A stretch of 64,000 nt of DNA, from assembly GCA_001657395.1 (NCBI GenBank), contig LYSY01000001.1, positions 434,001 to 498,000 on the forward strand. Reading direction: 5' to 3'. This DNA comes from Rhodospirillales bacterium BBD 1991-14. GTDB lineage: Bacteria > Pseudomonadota > Alphaproteobacteria > Kiloniellales > Kiloniellaceae. Shown here piece after piece: positions 17,162 to 27,388 of this stretch (positions are counted from its first letter, which is position 1; every line of letters begins with the position of its first letter). The notes beneath the pieces were generated by a model. It searched no databases. It was not told the origin of the DNA and was given only the letters and a program-made list of their open reading frames with translations. The translations under genes and the position numbers were made by a program.

Positions 17162-18613
17162 ATGACATCTTTGACCGGCGGTGAGCGCGACGGTGCCCGG
17201 GCGGGGACCCTGGTAGCGCGGACTCTGGCATCGGCCCCTGGCCGTCTTCGCGGCTTTGCCGTAATCGGGGCTGCGCTTGTGGCGCTTGTCGTCGGCGTTC
17301 AGCCGGCGGTGTCGCAGACGCTGGAGGAAGCCCTCATCCAGGCCTATCAGTCCAACCCGACCCTGAGCGCCGCCCGCGCCGAACTGCGGTCGGTGAACGA
17401 GCGGGTGCCCCAGGCCCTGTCCGACTGGCGTCCCTTGCTGGAAGCGGATGCGTCCGCCGGCCAGGCCGTAGATGACATCGAAAGGCCGACGGACAGGGGT
17501 TCGGACGGGCGCACGCCGCTGGCCACCGATCTGACCCTGACCCAGCCGGTCTATCGTGGCGGACGGACCGTTGCCGGGACCGAGCGGGCCGAGAACGAGG
17601 TGCTGGCCCAGAGGGCGCTGCTGGCGGACAGCGAACAGACTGTGCTCTTCGATGGCGTGACGGTCTTCGCCGACGTCTGGCGCGACCAGTCCGTGCTTCA
17701 GCTCAATCTGAACAATGAACAGGTGCTGGCCCGCCAGCTCGAGGCGACCCAGGACCGCTTCGAGGTCGGCGAGGTGACGCGGACCGATGTCGCCCAGTCC
17801 GAAAGCCGCCTGTCGACGGCAACGGCCGACCGCATTCAGGCGGAAGGCAATCTGACCTCAAGCCGGGCAGCCTTTGAGAACGTCATCGGCGTGTTCCCCG
17901 AGATTCTGGAGCAACCCGAACGGCCGCGTGAACTGCCGACCGACCAGCAGTCGGTGATCGATGGCGCCGAGGCCGCCAATCCTTCGGTTCTGGCCACCCA
18001 GTTCACCGAGTTGGCCGCGCTCCGCGAGGTTCGCGAGGTCGAGGGCGAACTTCTACCGGAAGTAAGCCTTCGCGGGCAGTTGAGTTATCAGAACGAGTCG
18101 GCCTCCCGCGGCAGCGAGAGCAGCACGGCCGAGGTGCTGGCCCTGGTGACCGTCCCGCTCTACCAGCAGGGGTCCGTCTCCAGCCGCGTGCGCGAGGCCA
18201 AGCAGGTCGCCAGCCAGCGCCGGCTGGAGGTCCGCGAGGCGCTGCGCCAGGCCCGTGAGGATGCCATTTCCGCCTGGGAAAGCCTGCAGACGGCCAGGGC
18301 GCAGATCCAGGCCTTCCTGGAATCGGTCCGCGCCAACGAGATCGCCCTGGAGGGTGTACGTCAGGAAAACGCCGTGGGCGCACGTACGGTCCTGGACGTT
18401 CTTGATGCTGAGCAGGAACTGCTGGACGCCCAGGTCAACCTGGTAGGCGCGCAGCGCGACGAGATCGTTGCCAGCTATCAGGTGCTCACCGCAATCGGGC
18501 GCCTGACGGCCATGGATCTGGGCCTTGAGACCGAGATCTACGATGTCGAGGCGGACTATCGCGCGGTGCGCGACAAATGGTTCGGGCTTACCGCCCCCGG
18601 CATTCCGGAGTAG
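17162..18613 (+). CDS. tolC: TolC-family outer-membrane efflux/type I secretion channel
   Basis: Trimeric outer-membrane duct for tripartite pumps and type I secretion, 483 aa. The signal region FAVIGAALVALVVGVQPAVS is followed by the mature start QTLEEALIQAYQSNPTLSAA, typical of this family. Two structural repeats are visible: the first around DLTLTQPVYRGGRTVAGTER, the second around VLALVTVPLYQQGSVSSRVR, each with the Q/PLY-x-G turn before a long coiled coil. The ATG at 17162 has AGGGAG about 10 bases upstream; a GTG at 17102 would only lengthen the leader. The order Pcm-like-tolC-popZ-valS is conserved in alphaproteobacteria. Confidence 0.93.
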   Translation: MTSLTGGERDGARAGTLVARTLASAPGRLRGFAVIGAALVALVVGVQPAVSQTLEEALIQAYQSNPTLSAARAELRSVNERVPQALSDWRPLLEADASAGQAVDDIERPTDRGSDGRTPLATDLTLTQPVYRGGRTVAGTERAENEVLAQRALLADSEQTVLFDGVTVFADVWRDQSVLQLNLNNEQVLARQLEATQDRFEVGEVTRTDVAQSESRLSTATADRIQAEGNLTSSRAAFENVIGVFPEILEQPERPRELPTDQQSVIDGAEAANPSVLATQFTELAALREVREVEGELLPEVSLRGQLSYQNESASRGSESSTAEVLALVTVPLYQQGSVSSRVREAKQVASQRRLEVREALRQAREDAISAWESLQTARAQIQAFLESVRANEIALEGVRQENAVGARTVLDVLDAEQELLDAQVNLVGAQRDEIVASYQVLTAIGRLTAMDLGLETEIYDVEADYRAVRDKWFGLTAPGIPE

Positions 18614-18777
18614 CGGCCGGAAAGCCCCGGATTCAGCCGCTGCCGGCGCTGCGCCGGCGCGATTGGGCCTGATCGGGGTTTGGTTAATAGAAAATTTCCG
18701 CTTTGTCCCTATGCAGTGTTACAAGACCGTTCTGAACACGTGACGTCCTGGGCGTCTGGGGACTTGGTGAAATAGGT

Positions 18778-19734
18778 ATGCCGGAAGAGCAAAACGAACC
18801 GACGATGGAGGAGATCCTCGCCTCCATCCGGCGGATCATTTCCGAAGACGAGCCTGACGAGGCGCAGGACGGCAAAGCCAAGGCCAAAGAGACTCCAGCA
18901 GAAGCGGCCGAGTCCGCGGCAGAACCGGAGCCGGCACCCGAACCGGAGCCAGAGCCCGAACCCGAACCGGAAGCCGCACCGGAACCGGCTCCCGAACCAG
19001 AGCCTCAAGCGGAGGCTGCGCCGGCGCCTGAGCCCGAACCCGAGCCCGCCCCCGCGCCGGCGCAGCCGCCCAGCGGCGCCGACAACATCCTGGACCTGAC
19101 CAAGATGGTGGCGGAAGACGGCAGCATCGTCGATCTGGAGGCCGAGGAGGGGGAGCCGGCAGCCGATAGCGCGCCAGAGCCGGAACCCGAGCCAGAACCA
19201 GAACCAGAACCGGAAGCGGCTGCGGAACCCGAGCCGGAACCTGAGGCGGCCGCTGAACCGGAACCCGAGCCTGAGCCAGAACCAGAACCGGAGCCCGCGC
19301 CGGAGCCGGAACCTGAAGCGGCGGCCGAACCGGAGCCCGAGCCGGAACCTGAACCCGAACCCGAGCCCGAGCCCGAGCCGGTCGAAGCCGCTGCTATTGC
19401 GGCCGATCCGGCGGAAGAGGACGCTGCCGCGGCAGAGCCTGCAGCGGATGAGACCGGAACCGAACTGGCCCCGGCGGGGCTGGACAGCGAGGTCGTTTCA
19501 GCCGCAACCGCAGCGGCGGCGACGGCGTCCCTTGCCGCTGTGACCAAGGCGGCCATGGCCAACCGTCAGCCGGACGGCATCCCATTGGGCGGCGGAAAGA
19601 CCCTGGAAGACCTGGTCCGCGAGTCCCTGGTGCCGGAGCTGAAAGGCTGGCTGGACGAAAATCTCCCCGATCTGGTAGAACGCATCGTTCGCGAGGAGAT
19701 CAAGAAGATGGTACGACGCGCCGAAGATCAGTAG
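18778..19734 (+). CDS. popZ: PopZ-type polar organising protein (DUF2497)
   Basis: Forms the polar matrix that anchors the chromosome partition complex and cell-cycle regulators in alphaproteobacteria. The N-terminal helix [20 protein letters not shown] (residues 6-25) is the client-binding segment. The C-terminal block, [19 protein letters not shown] to [15 protein letters not shown] (about 269-318), is the oligomerisation domain. Between them lies about 180 residues of acidic proline-rich linker, mostly Glu-Pro dipeptide repeats broken by AAA and by one conserved patch, [19 protein letters not shown] (about 103-121). The linker is longer and more regular than the short acidic PED region of Caulobacter PopZ (177 aa total). 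Confidence 0.9.
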   Translation: MPEEQNEPTMEEILASIRRIISEDEPDEAQDGKAKAKETPAEAAESAAEPEPAPEPEPEPEPEPEAAPEPAPEPEPQAEAAPAPEPEPEPAPAPAQPPSGADNILDLTKMVAEDGSIVDLEAEEGEPAADSAPEPEPEPEPEPEPEAAAEPEPEPEAAAEPEPEPEPEPEPEPAPEPEPEAAAEPEPEPEPEPEPEPEPEPVEAAAIAADPAEEDAAAAEPAADETGTELAPAGLDSEVVSAATAAAATASLAAVTKAAMANRQPDGIPLGGGKTLEDLVRESLVPELKGWLDENLPDLVERIVREEIKKMVRRAEDQ

Positions 19735-19738
19735 GCCG

Positions 19739-19757
19739 GGCCGCCCCCCAGGCGGCC
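19739..19757 (+). terminator. Short hairpin after popZ
   Basis: GGCCGCC and GGCGGCC form a 7-bp stem with a 5-base loop, starting 4 bases after the popZ stop. No T-run follows, so termination is uncertain. Confidence 0.3.
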
Positions 19758-19880
19758 GATGAAGGTGGGACCTGCTGTATGGCGCAACGGCGCACCATCT
19801 GATATCCACATCCCGAAATTGTCCGCCGAAGGCGCGCCTGGCTGCGCCGAACGGCTCGTTTTTTTGAAGGATCGCCAGCG

Positions 19881-22565
19881 ATGCTGGAAAAGACCTATCG
19901 GCCTCAGGAGGTCGAAGACCGGCAGTATGCGCGCTGGGAGGCGGCCAATGCCTTTGCCGCGCAGTTCGACGAGAGCAAGCAGCCCTACACCATCATGATC
20001 CCGCCGCCCAACGTCACGGGCAGCCTGCACATCGGCCATGCGCTGAACAACACCATCCAGGACATCCTCATCCGCTACCACCGCATGCTGGGGCGCGACG
20101 TGCTCTGGCAGCCGGGCACCGACCATGCCGGCATCGCTACCCAGATGGTGGTCGAGCGCCAGCTCGGCGAGCAAGGGATCGAACTGGACCGCGGCATGCC
20201 GCTGGCGCCCGGCAACACGAAGCAGATCGGCCGCGAGGAGTTCATCGAGCGGGTCTGGGAGTGGCGCGAGGAGTCCGGCGGCACGATCCTGAAGCAGCTC
20301 CGCCGCCTCGGCGCCTCCTGCGACTGGTCGCGCGAGCGCTTCACCATGGACGAAGGCCTCTCAGAGGCCGTTTTGAAAGTCTTTGTAACGCTTTACCGCA
20401 AGGGGCTCATCTACCGCGACAAGCGGCTGGTGAACTGGGATCCGCGCTTTCACACGGCGATCTCCGATCTGGAGGTGGAGCAGAAGGAGATCGACGGCCA
20501 TCTCTGGCACTTCAAGTACCCCATCGAGGGTGAGGAGGGCCGCTTCATCACCGTCGCGACCACGCGGCCGGAAACCATGCTGGGCGACACCGCCGTTGCC
20601 GTGCACCCCGACGACGAGCGCTACCGCGATCTGGTGGGCAAGCACGCGATCCTGCCGCTGGTCGGGCGGCGCATCGTCATCGTTGCCGACGACTATGCCG
20701 ACCCGGAGCAGGGCTCCGGCGCGGTGAAGATCACCCCGGCGCACGACTTCAACGACTTCGAGGTCGGCAAGCGCCACGGGCTGGAGATGATCAACGTCTT
20801 CGACCGCGATGCGCGCATGAATGACAGCGTGCCGGAGGCCTACCGCGGCCTCGACCGCTTTGAGGCGCGCAAGCGGGTGGTTGCCGATATGGAAGCCGCC
20901 GGCCTGCTGGAGAAGATCGACCGGCACCGCCACACGGTGCCGCACGGCGACCGCTCCCACGTGGCGATCGAGCCCTACCTGACAGACCAGTGGTACGTCG
21001 ACGCGGCGACCCTGGCCAAGCCGGCCATCGAAGCGGTGGAGCAGGGGCGCACGGTCTTCGTGCCCAAGCAGTGGGAAAAGACCTATTACGAATGGATGCG
21101 CAACATCCAGCCCTGGTGCATCTCGCGCCAGCTCTGGTGGGGTCATCAGGTGCCGGCCTGGTACGGACCGGACGGGGAGGTCTTCGTCGCCCACGACGAG
21201 GGCGAGGCGGCCAAGGCCGCCGAGGCCCACTACGGCAAGGCGGTGGAGATCACCCGCGATCCCGACGTGCTGGACACCTGGTTCTCCTCGGCGCTCTGGC
21301 CCTTCTCGACCCTCGGCTGGCCGGAGGAGACGGAGGCGCTGAAGCGCTACTATCCCGGCGACGTGCTGGTCACCAGCTTCGACATCATCTTCTTCTGGGT
21401 CGCCCGCATGATGATGGACGCGCTGGAGTTCATGGACGGCGAAGTGCCCTTCCACACCGTCTACATCCACGCCCTGGTCCGCGACGAAAAGGGCCAGAAG
21501 ATGTCGAAGTCCAAGGGCAACGTGGTCGACCCCCTGGACCTGATCGACCGCTTCGGTGCCGATGCGGTGCGCTTCACGCTGACCGCCTTGGCGGCGCAGG
21601 GGCGGGACATCAAGCTGGCGGAAAGCCGGATCGAGGGTTACCGCAACTTCTGCACCAAGATCTGGAATGCGGCGCGCTTCTGCGAGATGAACGACTGCGC
21701 CTATGGCGCGGACTTCGACCCGGCGGCCAACAGCCAGCGGGTCAACCGCTGGATCGTCAGCCAACTGGCCCAGGTCGAGCCCAGGGTGCGCGGCGCCATC
21801 GAGAGCTACCGCTTCAACGAGGCGGCCCAGGCGCTCTACCAGTTCATCTGGCATACCTACTGCGACTGGTACCTGGAGTTCGCCAAGCCGCTGTTCCAGG
21901 GCGATGACGAGGCGGCCAAGGCGGAAACCCGCGCGACAGCCCTCTGGGTGCTGCACAAGGCGCTGTTCCTGCTGCACCCGATCATGCCCTTCCTGACCGA
22001 AGAGCTCTGGCAGCAGAGCGGCAACGGCGACGACGCCCTGATGACCACCTCGGCCTGGCCGAGCTTCCCGGCAAGCCTGGTCGACGAAGACGCCGACAGC
22101 GCGCTCAACTGGGTGGTCCGCATGATCGGCCAGATCCGCGCCGTGCGCTCGGAGATGAACGTGCCGCCGGGCGCGCGCGTGGCGCTGATCGTCAACGACG
22201 CGGCCGAGACGTCGAAGGGGCGGCTTGCCGATCACGAGGCGCTCATCAAGACCCTGGCACGGGTCGAGACCATCGCCTTCGACCAGCCGGTTCCGAAGGG
22301 CTCCGTGCAGGATGTGGTGGACGAGTGCACCCTGGTCCTGCCGCTGGCCGAGGTGATCGACCTGGCACAGGAACAGGCGCGGCTGAAGAAGGAGATGGAG
22401 AAGCTGAAGGGCGAAATCGGCAAGCTCGACAAGAAGCTCTCCAACGAGCAGTTCCTCGCCAAGGCGCCGGAAGAGGTGGTTGCAGAACAGCGCGAGCGCC
22501 TGGCCGATAGTCAGCAGACCATGGACAAGCTGCAGACGGCCCTGGACCGGCTGGCCTCCGCATAA
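19881..22565 (+). CDS. valS: Valine--tRNA ligase
   Basis: Charges tRNA-Val with valine; class I synthetase of 894 aa, a normal length. The HIGH motif is in NVTGSLHIGHALNN near residue 48, the editing domain holds the TTRPETMLGDTAVAVHP block (about 228), the KMSKS motif is GQKMSKSKGNVVDP near 538, and a C-terminal coiled-coil arm reads LAQEQARLKKEMEKLKGEIG near 825. The start follows AAGGATCGCCAGCG. Its position after popZ is the usual alphaproteobacterial arrangement. Confidence 0.98.
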   Translation: MLEKTYRPQEVEDRQYARWEAANAFAAQFDESKQPYTIMIPPPNVTGSLHIGHALNNTIQDILIRYHRMLGRDVLWQPGTDHAGIATQMVVERQLGEQGIELDRGMPLAPGNTKQIGREEFIERVWEWREESGGTILKQLRRLGASCDWSRERFTMDEGLSEAVLKVFVTLYRKGLIYRDKRLVNWDPRFHTAISDLEVEQKEIDGHLWHFKYPIEGEEGRFITVATTRPETMLGDTAVAVHPDDERYRDLVGKHAILPLVGRRIVIVADDYADPEQGSGAVKITPAHDFNDFEVGKRHGLEMINVFDRDARMNDSVPEAYRGLDRFEARKRVVADMEAAGLLEKIDRHRHTVPHGDRSHVAIEPYLTDQWYVDAATLAKPAIEAVEQGRTVFVPKQWEKTYYEWMRNIQPWCISRQLWWGHQVPAWYGPDGEVFVAHDEGEAAKAAEAHYGKAVEITRDPDVLDTWFSSALWPFSTLGWPEETEALKRYYPGDVLVTSFDIIFFWVARMMMDALEFMDGEVPFHTVYIHALVRDEKGQKMSKSKGNVVDPLDLIDRFGADAVRFTLTALAAQGRDIKLAESRIEGYRNFCTKIWNAARFCEMNDCAYGADFDPAANSQRVNRWIVSQLAQVEPRVRGAIESYRFNEAAQALYQFIWHTYCDWYLEFAKPLFQGDDEAAKAETRATALWVLHKALFLLHPIMPFLTEELWQQSGNGDDALMTTSAWPSFPASLVDEDADSALNWVVRMIGQIRAVRSEMNVPPGARVALIVNDAAETSKGRLADHEALIKTLARVETIAFDQPVPKGSVQDVVDECTLVLPLAEVIDLAQEQARLKKEMEKLKGEIGKLDKKLSNEQFLAKAPEEVVAEQRERLADSQQTMDKLQTALDRLASA

Positions 22566-22576
22566 GCCGGTGAATA

Positions 22577-23044
22577 ATGGCAGTGAGCAATCCTGAAAAG
22601 GCGTTTTCTATTAATAACTTGAAGGGATTTCTTCAGGGTTCGTGGAGCTTGGCGCGAAGCATCGACGACCGCCGCGCCCGTCAGGGCGGCGAACTCACCG
22701 GCACGGCCAGCTTCACCGCAGCGGGCGCGGATCTGATCTATCGCGAGGACGGCCGACTGGTCATCGGCGATCCTGCCGCCCCCGTTTACGCCGGGCCCGT
22801 GCTGCAGTCCTATCGCTATGTCTTTCCGGCGCCGCCGAAGGCCGAGGTGCATTTCCGTGATGGCCGATTCTTTCACGAACTGGATCTCTCGAACGGCCTT
22901 TGGGCCTGTACGCACCTCTGCGATCCCGACCGCTACGAGGGCGCGTTCACGGCGCTGGACGCCGACCGCTGGCGCGTGGTCTGGACCGTGACCGGGCCGC
23001 GCAAGGAGCAGAGACTTGACAGCACCTATCGTCGGGCGCTGTAA
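22577..23044 (+). CDS. DUF6314 family protein
   Basis: A 155-aa protein that I match to DUF6314. Features are FLQGSWSLARSIDDRRARQG near the N-terminus, AGADLIYREDGRLVIG, then FRDGRFFHELDLSNGLWACT near 94 and the C-terminal WTVTGPRKEQRLDSTYRRAL. The alternating hydrophobic strands and the conserved H, D and W residues suggest a small beta-barrel of the lipocalin type, with no signal peptide. Function is unknown. It is 11 bases after valS and about 75 bases before bioY, so it may share the valS transcript. Confidence 0.8.
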   Translation: MAVSNPEKAFSINNLKGFLQGSWSLARSIDDRRARQGGELTGTASFTAAGADLIYREDGRLVIGDPAAPVYAGPVLQSYRYVFPAPPKAEVHFRDGRFFHELDLSNGLWACTHLCDPDRYEGAFTALDADRWRVVWTVTGPRKEQRLDSTYRRAL

Positions 23045-23119
23045 GATGGGCCGGCGTGGTTGATCCGGACTACGAGAACATCTTGCCGAAACATCTTTGA
23101 TGAAGGGGAAGCGCACGAC

Positions 23120-23731
23120 ATGACGGCTTTGCAAGCACGGCACGCGACCTTGGCGGCGGCCTTGTGGCCCAGCCAGGGCAGACTGGCGGAAATGAACGGC
23201 CTCCTGCGGGCCTCCCTGCTGGCGGTGGCCGGTTCGCTGTTTCTCTGGCTCTGCGCCAAGATCCAGGTTCCGTTCTATCCGGTACCGCTCACCATGACCA
23301 CGTTCGGCATATTGGCCATCGGCATGGCCTTCGGGTGGCGCCTCGGCGCGGCGACCGTGCTGCTTTACCTGGCGGAAGGCGCCATGGGCCTGCCGGTTTT
23401 CGCCGGGACCCCGGAAAAAGGCATCGGCCTCGCCTACATGGCCGGCCCGACCGGCGGCTATCTGCTCGGCTACGTGCTGGCGGCGGCAGCCTGCGGCTGG
23501 CTGGCCGAGCGCGGCTGGGACCGCAACGTGGTCACCGCAGCGCTGGCGATGCTGGTCGGCAACGTCGTGCTCTACGTTCCGGGCCTGCTGTGGCTGGGCG
23601 TGCTGTTCGGCTGGGACAAGCCGCTCCTGGAATGGGGTCTCATCCCCTTCATCACCGGCGATCTGCTGAAGCTGGCCCTGGTGGCCCTCAGTCTGCCGCT
23701 GGCCTGGAAACTGCTCTCCAGGCTCCGCTAG
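23120..23731 (+). CDS. bioY: Biotin transporter S-component BioY
   Basis: Membrane protein (203 aa) that binds biotin with high affinity for ECF-type uptake. The family signature is clear: [20 protein letters not shown] near residue 50, [16 protein letters not shown] near 84, and [20 protein letters not shown] near 112, with about six hydrophobic segments. The ATG at 23120 gives the normal N-terminus; an earlier in-frame start adds unrelated sequence. No ATPase (bioM) or T-component (bioN) lies nearby, so it works alone or with a shared module. A strong terminator follows. Confidence 0.95.
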   Translation: MTALQARHATLAAALWPSQGRLAEMNGLLRASLLAVAGSLFLWLCAKIQVPFYPVPLTMTTFGILAIGMAFGWRLGAATVLLYLAEGAMGLPVFAGTPEKGIGLAYMAGPTGGYLLGYVLAAAACGWLAERGWDRNVVTAALAMLVGNVVLYVPGLLWLGVLFGWDKPLLEWGLIPFITGDLLKLALVALSLPLAWKLLSRLR

Positions 23732-23757
23732 CCGGCAATTCAGCTTCACACCTTACG

Positions 23758-23784
23758 GGGGCCGGCTTTCGCCGGCCCCTTTTC
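23758..23784 (+). terminator. Rho-independent terminator after bioY
   Basis: A 9-bp stem (GGGGCCGGC with GCCGGCCCC) and a 4-base loop are followed at once by TTTTC. It lies 26 bases after the bioY stop and separates bioY from ilvD. Confidence 0.85.
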
Positions 23785-23919
23785 GGTTGCGGGCCCGGTT
23801 GCGCGTTGATTTGCGCATGGCGGCATGCAGAATTCGCGGTGGTGGGGCCGCTGTGGCGCGGCTATCCTCGCCGACAACCATCAAGAACGAGACAGATGTC
23901 AGAGAGGGAGCCCGCGTCC

Positions 23920-25659
23920 ATGCCGCTCGATTCCAAGTCCAAGCCGGTCTTCGACAAGTCCAAGCTGCCCAGCCGCTACGTTTCGGTCGGCCCGGAGAGT
24001 GCGCCCCATCGCTCCTACTACTACGCCATGGGCATGACCGATGAAGAGATCGCCCAGCCCTTTGTCGGCGTGGCGACCTGCTGGAACGAGGCTGCGCCCT
24101 GCAACATTGCGCTCTCGCGCCAGGCCCAGGCGGTGAAGCTTGGCGTCAAGGCCGCTGCCGGCACGCCGCGGGAGTTCTGCACCATCACCGTCACCGACGG
24201 CATCGCCATGGGCCACCAGGGCATGAAATCGTCGCTGGTGAGCCGCGACCTGATCGCGGATTCCGTCGAGTTGACCATGCGCGGCCACTGCTACGACGCG
24301 CTGGTCGGCCTGGCCGGCTGCGACAAGTCCCTGCCGGGCATGATGATGGCCATGGTCCGTTTGAACGTGCCTTCGGTCTTCATGTACGGCGGCTCCATTC
24401 TGCCGGGCCGCCACAAGGGCAAGGACATCACCGTGCAGGACGTCTTCGAGGCGGTGGGCGCACATTCCTCGGGCAAGATCTCCGACGAGGAACTGCGCGC
24501 GGTCGAGTGTGCTGCCTGTCCCTCCGCCGGTTCCTGCGGCGGCCAGTTCACCGCAAACACAATGGCCTGCGTGTCGGAAGCCATGGGCCTGGCGCTGCCG
24601 GGCTCCGCCGGCGCCCCGGCGCCCTACGAGTCCCGCGATGCGTACGCCGAGGCTTCGGGCCGTGCGGTGATGAACGCCCTGGCCAAAGGCATTCGTCCGC
24701 GCGACGTCGTGACGCGGCGGTCGCTGGAAAATGCGGCCCGTATTGTCGCCTGTTCCGGCGGCTCCACCAACGCCGGGCTGCACCTGCCGGCCATCGCCCA
24801 CGAGGCGGGGATCGACTTTGACATGGAGGCGGTGACCGATATCTTCCGCTCCACTCCCTACATCGCCGACCTGAAGCCGGGCGGACGCTATGTCGCGAAG
24901 GACCTTTACGAGATCGGCGGCGTGCAGGTCATCATGCGGGCCCTGCTGGACGGCGGCTACCTGCACGGCGACTGCCTGACCGTGAATGGCAAGACCATCG
25001 AGGAGAACCTGGAGGGCATCACCCTGCCGGAGGACCAGGACATCGTCCGGTCCTGCTCCAACCCGCTGTCGCCCACCGGTGGCGTCGTCGGCCTGCGCGG
25101 CACCCTGGCGCCGGAAGGGGCCGTGGTGAAGGTCGCCGGCTTGACGAACCAGCAGTTCCGCGGCCCGGCCCGGGTCTTCGACTGTGAGGAGGACTGCTTC
25201 AGGGCCGTGGAAAACCGCGAATACGAAGAGGGCGAGGTTCTGGTCATCCGCTACGAAGGGCCCAAAGGCGGCCCCGGCATGCGCGAGATGCTCTCGACCA
25301 CCGCCGCGCTCTACGGCCAGGGCATGGGCGACAAGGTGGCGCTGATCACCGACGGGCGTTTCTCCGGCGCCACCCGCGGCTTCTGCATCGGCCACGTCGG
25401 GCCGGAGGCGGCGGTCGGCGGGCCCATCGGCCTGCTGGAGAACGGCGACGTCATCGTCATCGACGCCGAGACCGGGGTGCTGGACGTCGAACTGTCGGAG
25501 GAGGAACTGGCGGCCCGCAAGGCCAAGTGGCAGCCCCGCGAACACGACTACCAGTCCGGCGCGATCTGGCGCTACGCGGCGACGGTGGGCCCGGCCTTTC
25601 TGGGCGCGGTGACCCATCCCGGCGGCAAGGCCGAGACGCACGTCTTCGCGGATATCTAG
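23920..25659 (+). CDS. ilvD: Dihydroxy-acid dehydratase
   Basis: Iron-sulfur dehydratase of branched-chain amino-acid synthesis, giving the 2-keto acids for valine, leucine and isoleucine. Cluster-ligand cysteines lie in CWNEAAPCN near residue 54, [15 protein letters not shown] near 131 and [20 protein letters not shown] near 198. [17 protein letters not shown] and [10 protein letters not shown] are further family blocks. The 579-aa product belongs to the IlvD type that begins [13 protein letters not shown]. The start at 23920 (MPLDSKSK) is favoured because GAGGGAG lies 9-15 bases upstream; an ATG at 23896 would add eight residues. Confidence 0.95.
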   Translation: MPLDSKSKPVFDKSKLPSRYVSVGPESAPHRSYYYAMGMTDEEIAQPFVGVATCWNEAAPCNIALSRQAQAVKLGVKAAAGTPREFCTITVTDGIAMGHQGMKSSLVSRDLIADSVELTMRGHCYDALVGLAGCDKSLPGMMMAMVRLNVPSVFMYGGSILPGRHKGKDITVQDVFEAVGAHSSGKISDEELRAVECAACPSAGSCGGQFTANTMACVSEAMGLALPGSAGAPAPYESRDAYAEASGRAVMNALAKGIRPRDVVTRRSLENAARIVACSGGSTNAGLHLPAIAHEAGIDFDMEAVTDIFRSTPYIADLKPGGRYVAKDLYEIGGVQVIMRALLDGGYLHGDCLTVNGKTIEENLEGITLPEDQDIVRSCSNPLSPTGGVVGLRGTLAPEGAVVKVAGLTNQQFRGPARVFDCEEDCFRAVENREYEEGEVLVIRYEGPKGGPGMREMLSTTAALYGQGMGDKVALITDGRFSGATRGFCIGHVGPEAAVGGPIGLLENGDVIVIDAETGVLDVELSEEELAARKAKWQPREHDYQSGAIWRYAATVGPAFLGAVTHPGGKAETHVFADI

Positions 25660-25680
25660 GGCGGACCTTCAGGCAAGGCC

Positions 25681-27204
25681 ATGGCGCGCATCGCAGTCGG
25701 CGGGTTTCAGCACGAAACCAACACCTTTGCTCCCTCCAGGGCGACCTACGCCGACTTCGCCGCCGCCAGTGCCTGGCCCGGCCTGACGCGCGGCGAGGGG
25801 CTGTTCGAGGCGGTGGCCGGTATCAACATCGGCATCGCCGGCTTTGTCGAGGCGGCTACGGTGGCGGGCCACGACCTGCTGCCGCTGTCCTGGAGCCAGG
25901 CCACGCCCTCCGCCCAGGTGACCGAGGACGCCTTCGAGCGCATCGTTGGTCAGATGGCGGACGACCTGGCGGCCATGGAGGACCTCGACGGCCTCTACCT
26001 CGACCTGCACGGCGCCATGGTCGCCGACCATGTCGACGACGGGGAAGGGGAGATGCTGCGGCGCTTCCGCGATGTCGTCGGGCCGGACCTCCCCATCGTC
26101 GTCAGCCTCGACCTCCACGCCAACGTCACGCCGCAGATGGTCGCGCTCTCCGACTGCCTGGAGATTTACCGCACCTATCCGCATGTCGACATGGCGGCGA
26201 CGGGTAAGCGCGCGGCGGCGCAACTGCATGCCCTGATCGCCGGCCGGGGTGGGCGCTTCAAGGCCTACCGCCAATTGCCCTTCATGATCCCGCTGTCCAG
26301 CGGCTGCACCTACGAGGGGCCGGCGAAGGAGATTTACCGCGAGGTGAAGCTGCTGGCGCAGGAGCCGGGCGTCACCGGTGTTTCCTTTGCCTGCGGTTTC
26401 TGCCCGGCGGATTTTCCCGATGCCGGGGCGTCGCTGGTGGCCTACGGCGACTCCCAGAGCGCCGCCGAAGGGGCGGCCGACAGTCTCTATGCGGCCGCGG
26501 TCGAGCGGGAGTCGGCTTTCGCGCTCGAGGTGCTCTCGCCGGTCGAGGCGGTGCGCGAGGCCAAGCGCATCGCAGCGCATGCCGACAAGCCGGTGATCCT
26601 GGCCGACGCCCAGGACAATCCGGGCGGCGGCGGCAATGCCGACACCACCGGCCTGCTGCGCGCGCTGCTGTCGGAGCAGGCGGAGGGTGCCGTCATCGGC
26701 AACGTCTTCGACCCCCAGGCCGCCGAGGCCGCCCATGCGGCGGGCGAGGGGGCCGTGGTGGCGCTGTCTTTGGGCGGGCACTCGGGCATCTCCGGCGACG
26801 CGCCCCTCGACGCAGCGTTCCGGGTCCTGCGCATCGGCGATGGCCGTCTGACGGGCACCGGCCCCTTCTACAAGGGCGCGCAGATGCAGCTCGGCCGCAC
26901 GGCCCTTCTGGAGTTGAACGGGGTGAGGATCGCTGTCGCCTCCAGCAAGGTCCAACTGGCCGACCAGGCGATGCTGCGCCACCTGGGCGTCGAGCCGGCC
27001 GCCGAGAAGATCCTGGCCCTGAAGTCGACCGTTCACTTCCGTGCCGACTTCCAGCCCATTGCCGAGACGGTGCTGGTGGTGGTGGCGCCGGGCCCTGTCA
27101 TCCTCGACAACCGGGAGCTGCCGTTCCGGCGCCTGCGGCCGGGGCTCAGGATCATGCCGATGGGGCCGGCTTTCGGCACGGAAGGCGGGCGCGCCGCCTC
27201 CTGA
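25681..27204 (+). CDS. M81 family metallopeptidase (MlrC-like)
   Basis: A 507-aa zinc-dependent hydrolase related to MlrC, which finishes microcystin breakdown. The N-terminus ARIAVGGFQHETNTFAPS is characteristic. Candidate zinc-site segments are DLHGAMVADHVDDGEGEML near residue 108, SLDLHANVT near 142 and YRTYPHVDMAATG near 162; the domain end carries ADAQDNPGGGGNADTTGLL near 306. Members are widespread in soil and marine alphaproteobacteria that never meet microcystin, so the natural substrate is probably another small peptide or amide. It is 21 bases after ilvD. Confidence 0.9.
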   Translation: MARIAVGGFQHETNTFAPSRATYADFAAASAWPGLTRGEGLFEAVAGINIGIAGFVEAATVAGHDLLPLSWSQATPSAQVTEDAFERIVGQMADDLAAMEDLDGLYLDLHGAMVADHVDDGEGEMLRRFRDVVGPDLPIVVSLDLHANVTPQMVALSDCLEIYRTYPHVDMAATGKRAAAQLHALIAGRGGRFKAYRQLPFMIPLSSGCTYEGPAKEIYREVKLLAQEPGVTGVSFACGFCPADFPDAGASLVAYGDSQSAAEGAADSLYAAAVERESAFALEVLSPVEAVREAKRIAAHADKPVILADAQDNPGGGGNADTTGLLRALLSEQAEGAVIGNVFDPQAAEAAHAAGEGAVVALSLGGHSGISGDAPLDAAFRVLRIGDGRLTGTGPFYKGAQMQLGRTALLELNGVRIAVASSKVQLADQAMLRHLGVEPAAEKILALKSTVHFRADFQPIAETVLVVVAPGPVILDNRELPFRRLRPGLRIMPMGPAFGTEGGRAAS

Positions 27205-27388
27205 ACGACCCGTTCCAGCCTCAGCCGCCCCGATGCGCCGCAAGGATACACGGATTTCCGGGGTTTTTGTCGAATGCGTGCCTTTGTCAGTTGTTAACGG
27301 ACGGCACGTCATAGTGGGGCCTGAATTCATTCCGGGTGCCTGCCGTGCTTCGGCTGCGCCCGATTGAGCAACCCAGGCGGGCAGGGTC

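Noticed and set aside
18900-19400. Assembly artefact or tandem DNA repeat in popZ
   Set aside because: The Glu-Pro repeat is degenerate at DNA level with varied codons, which fits selection on protein composition rather than a recent duplication error.
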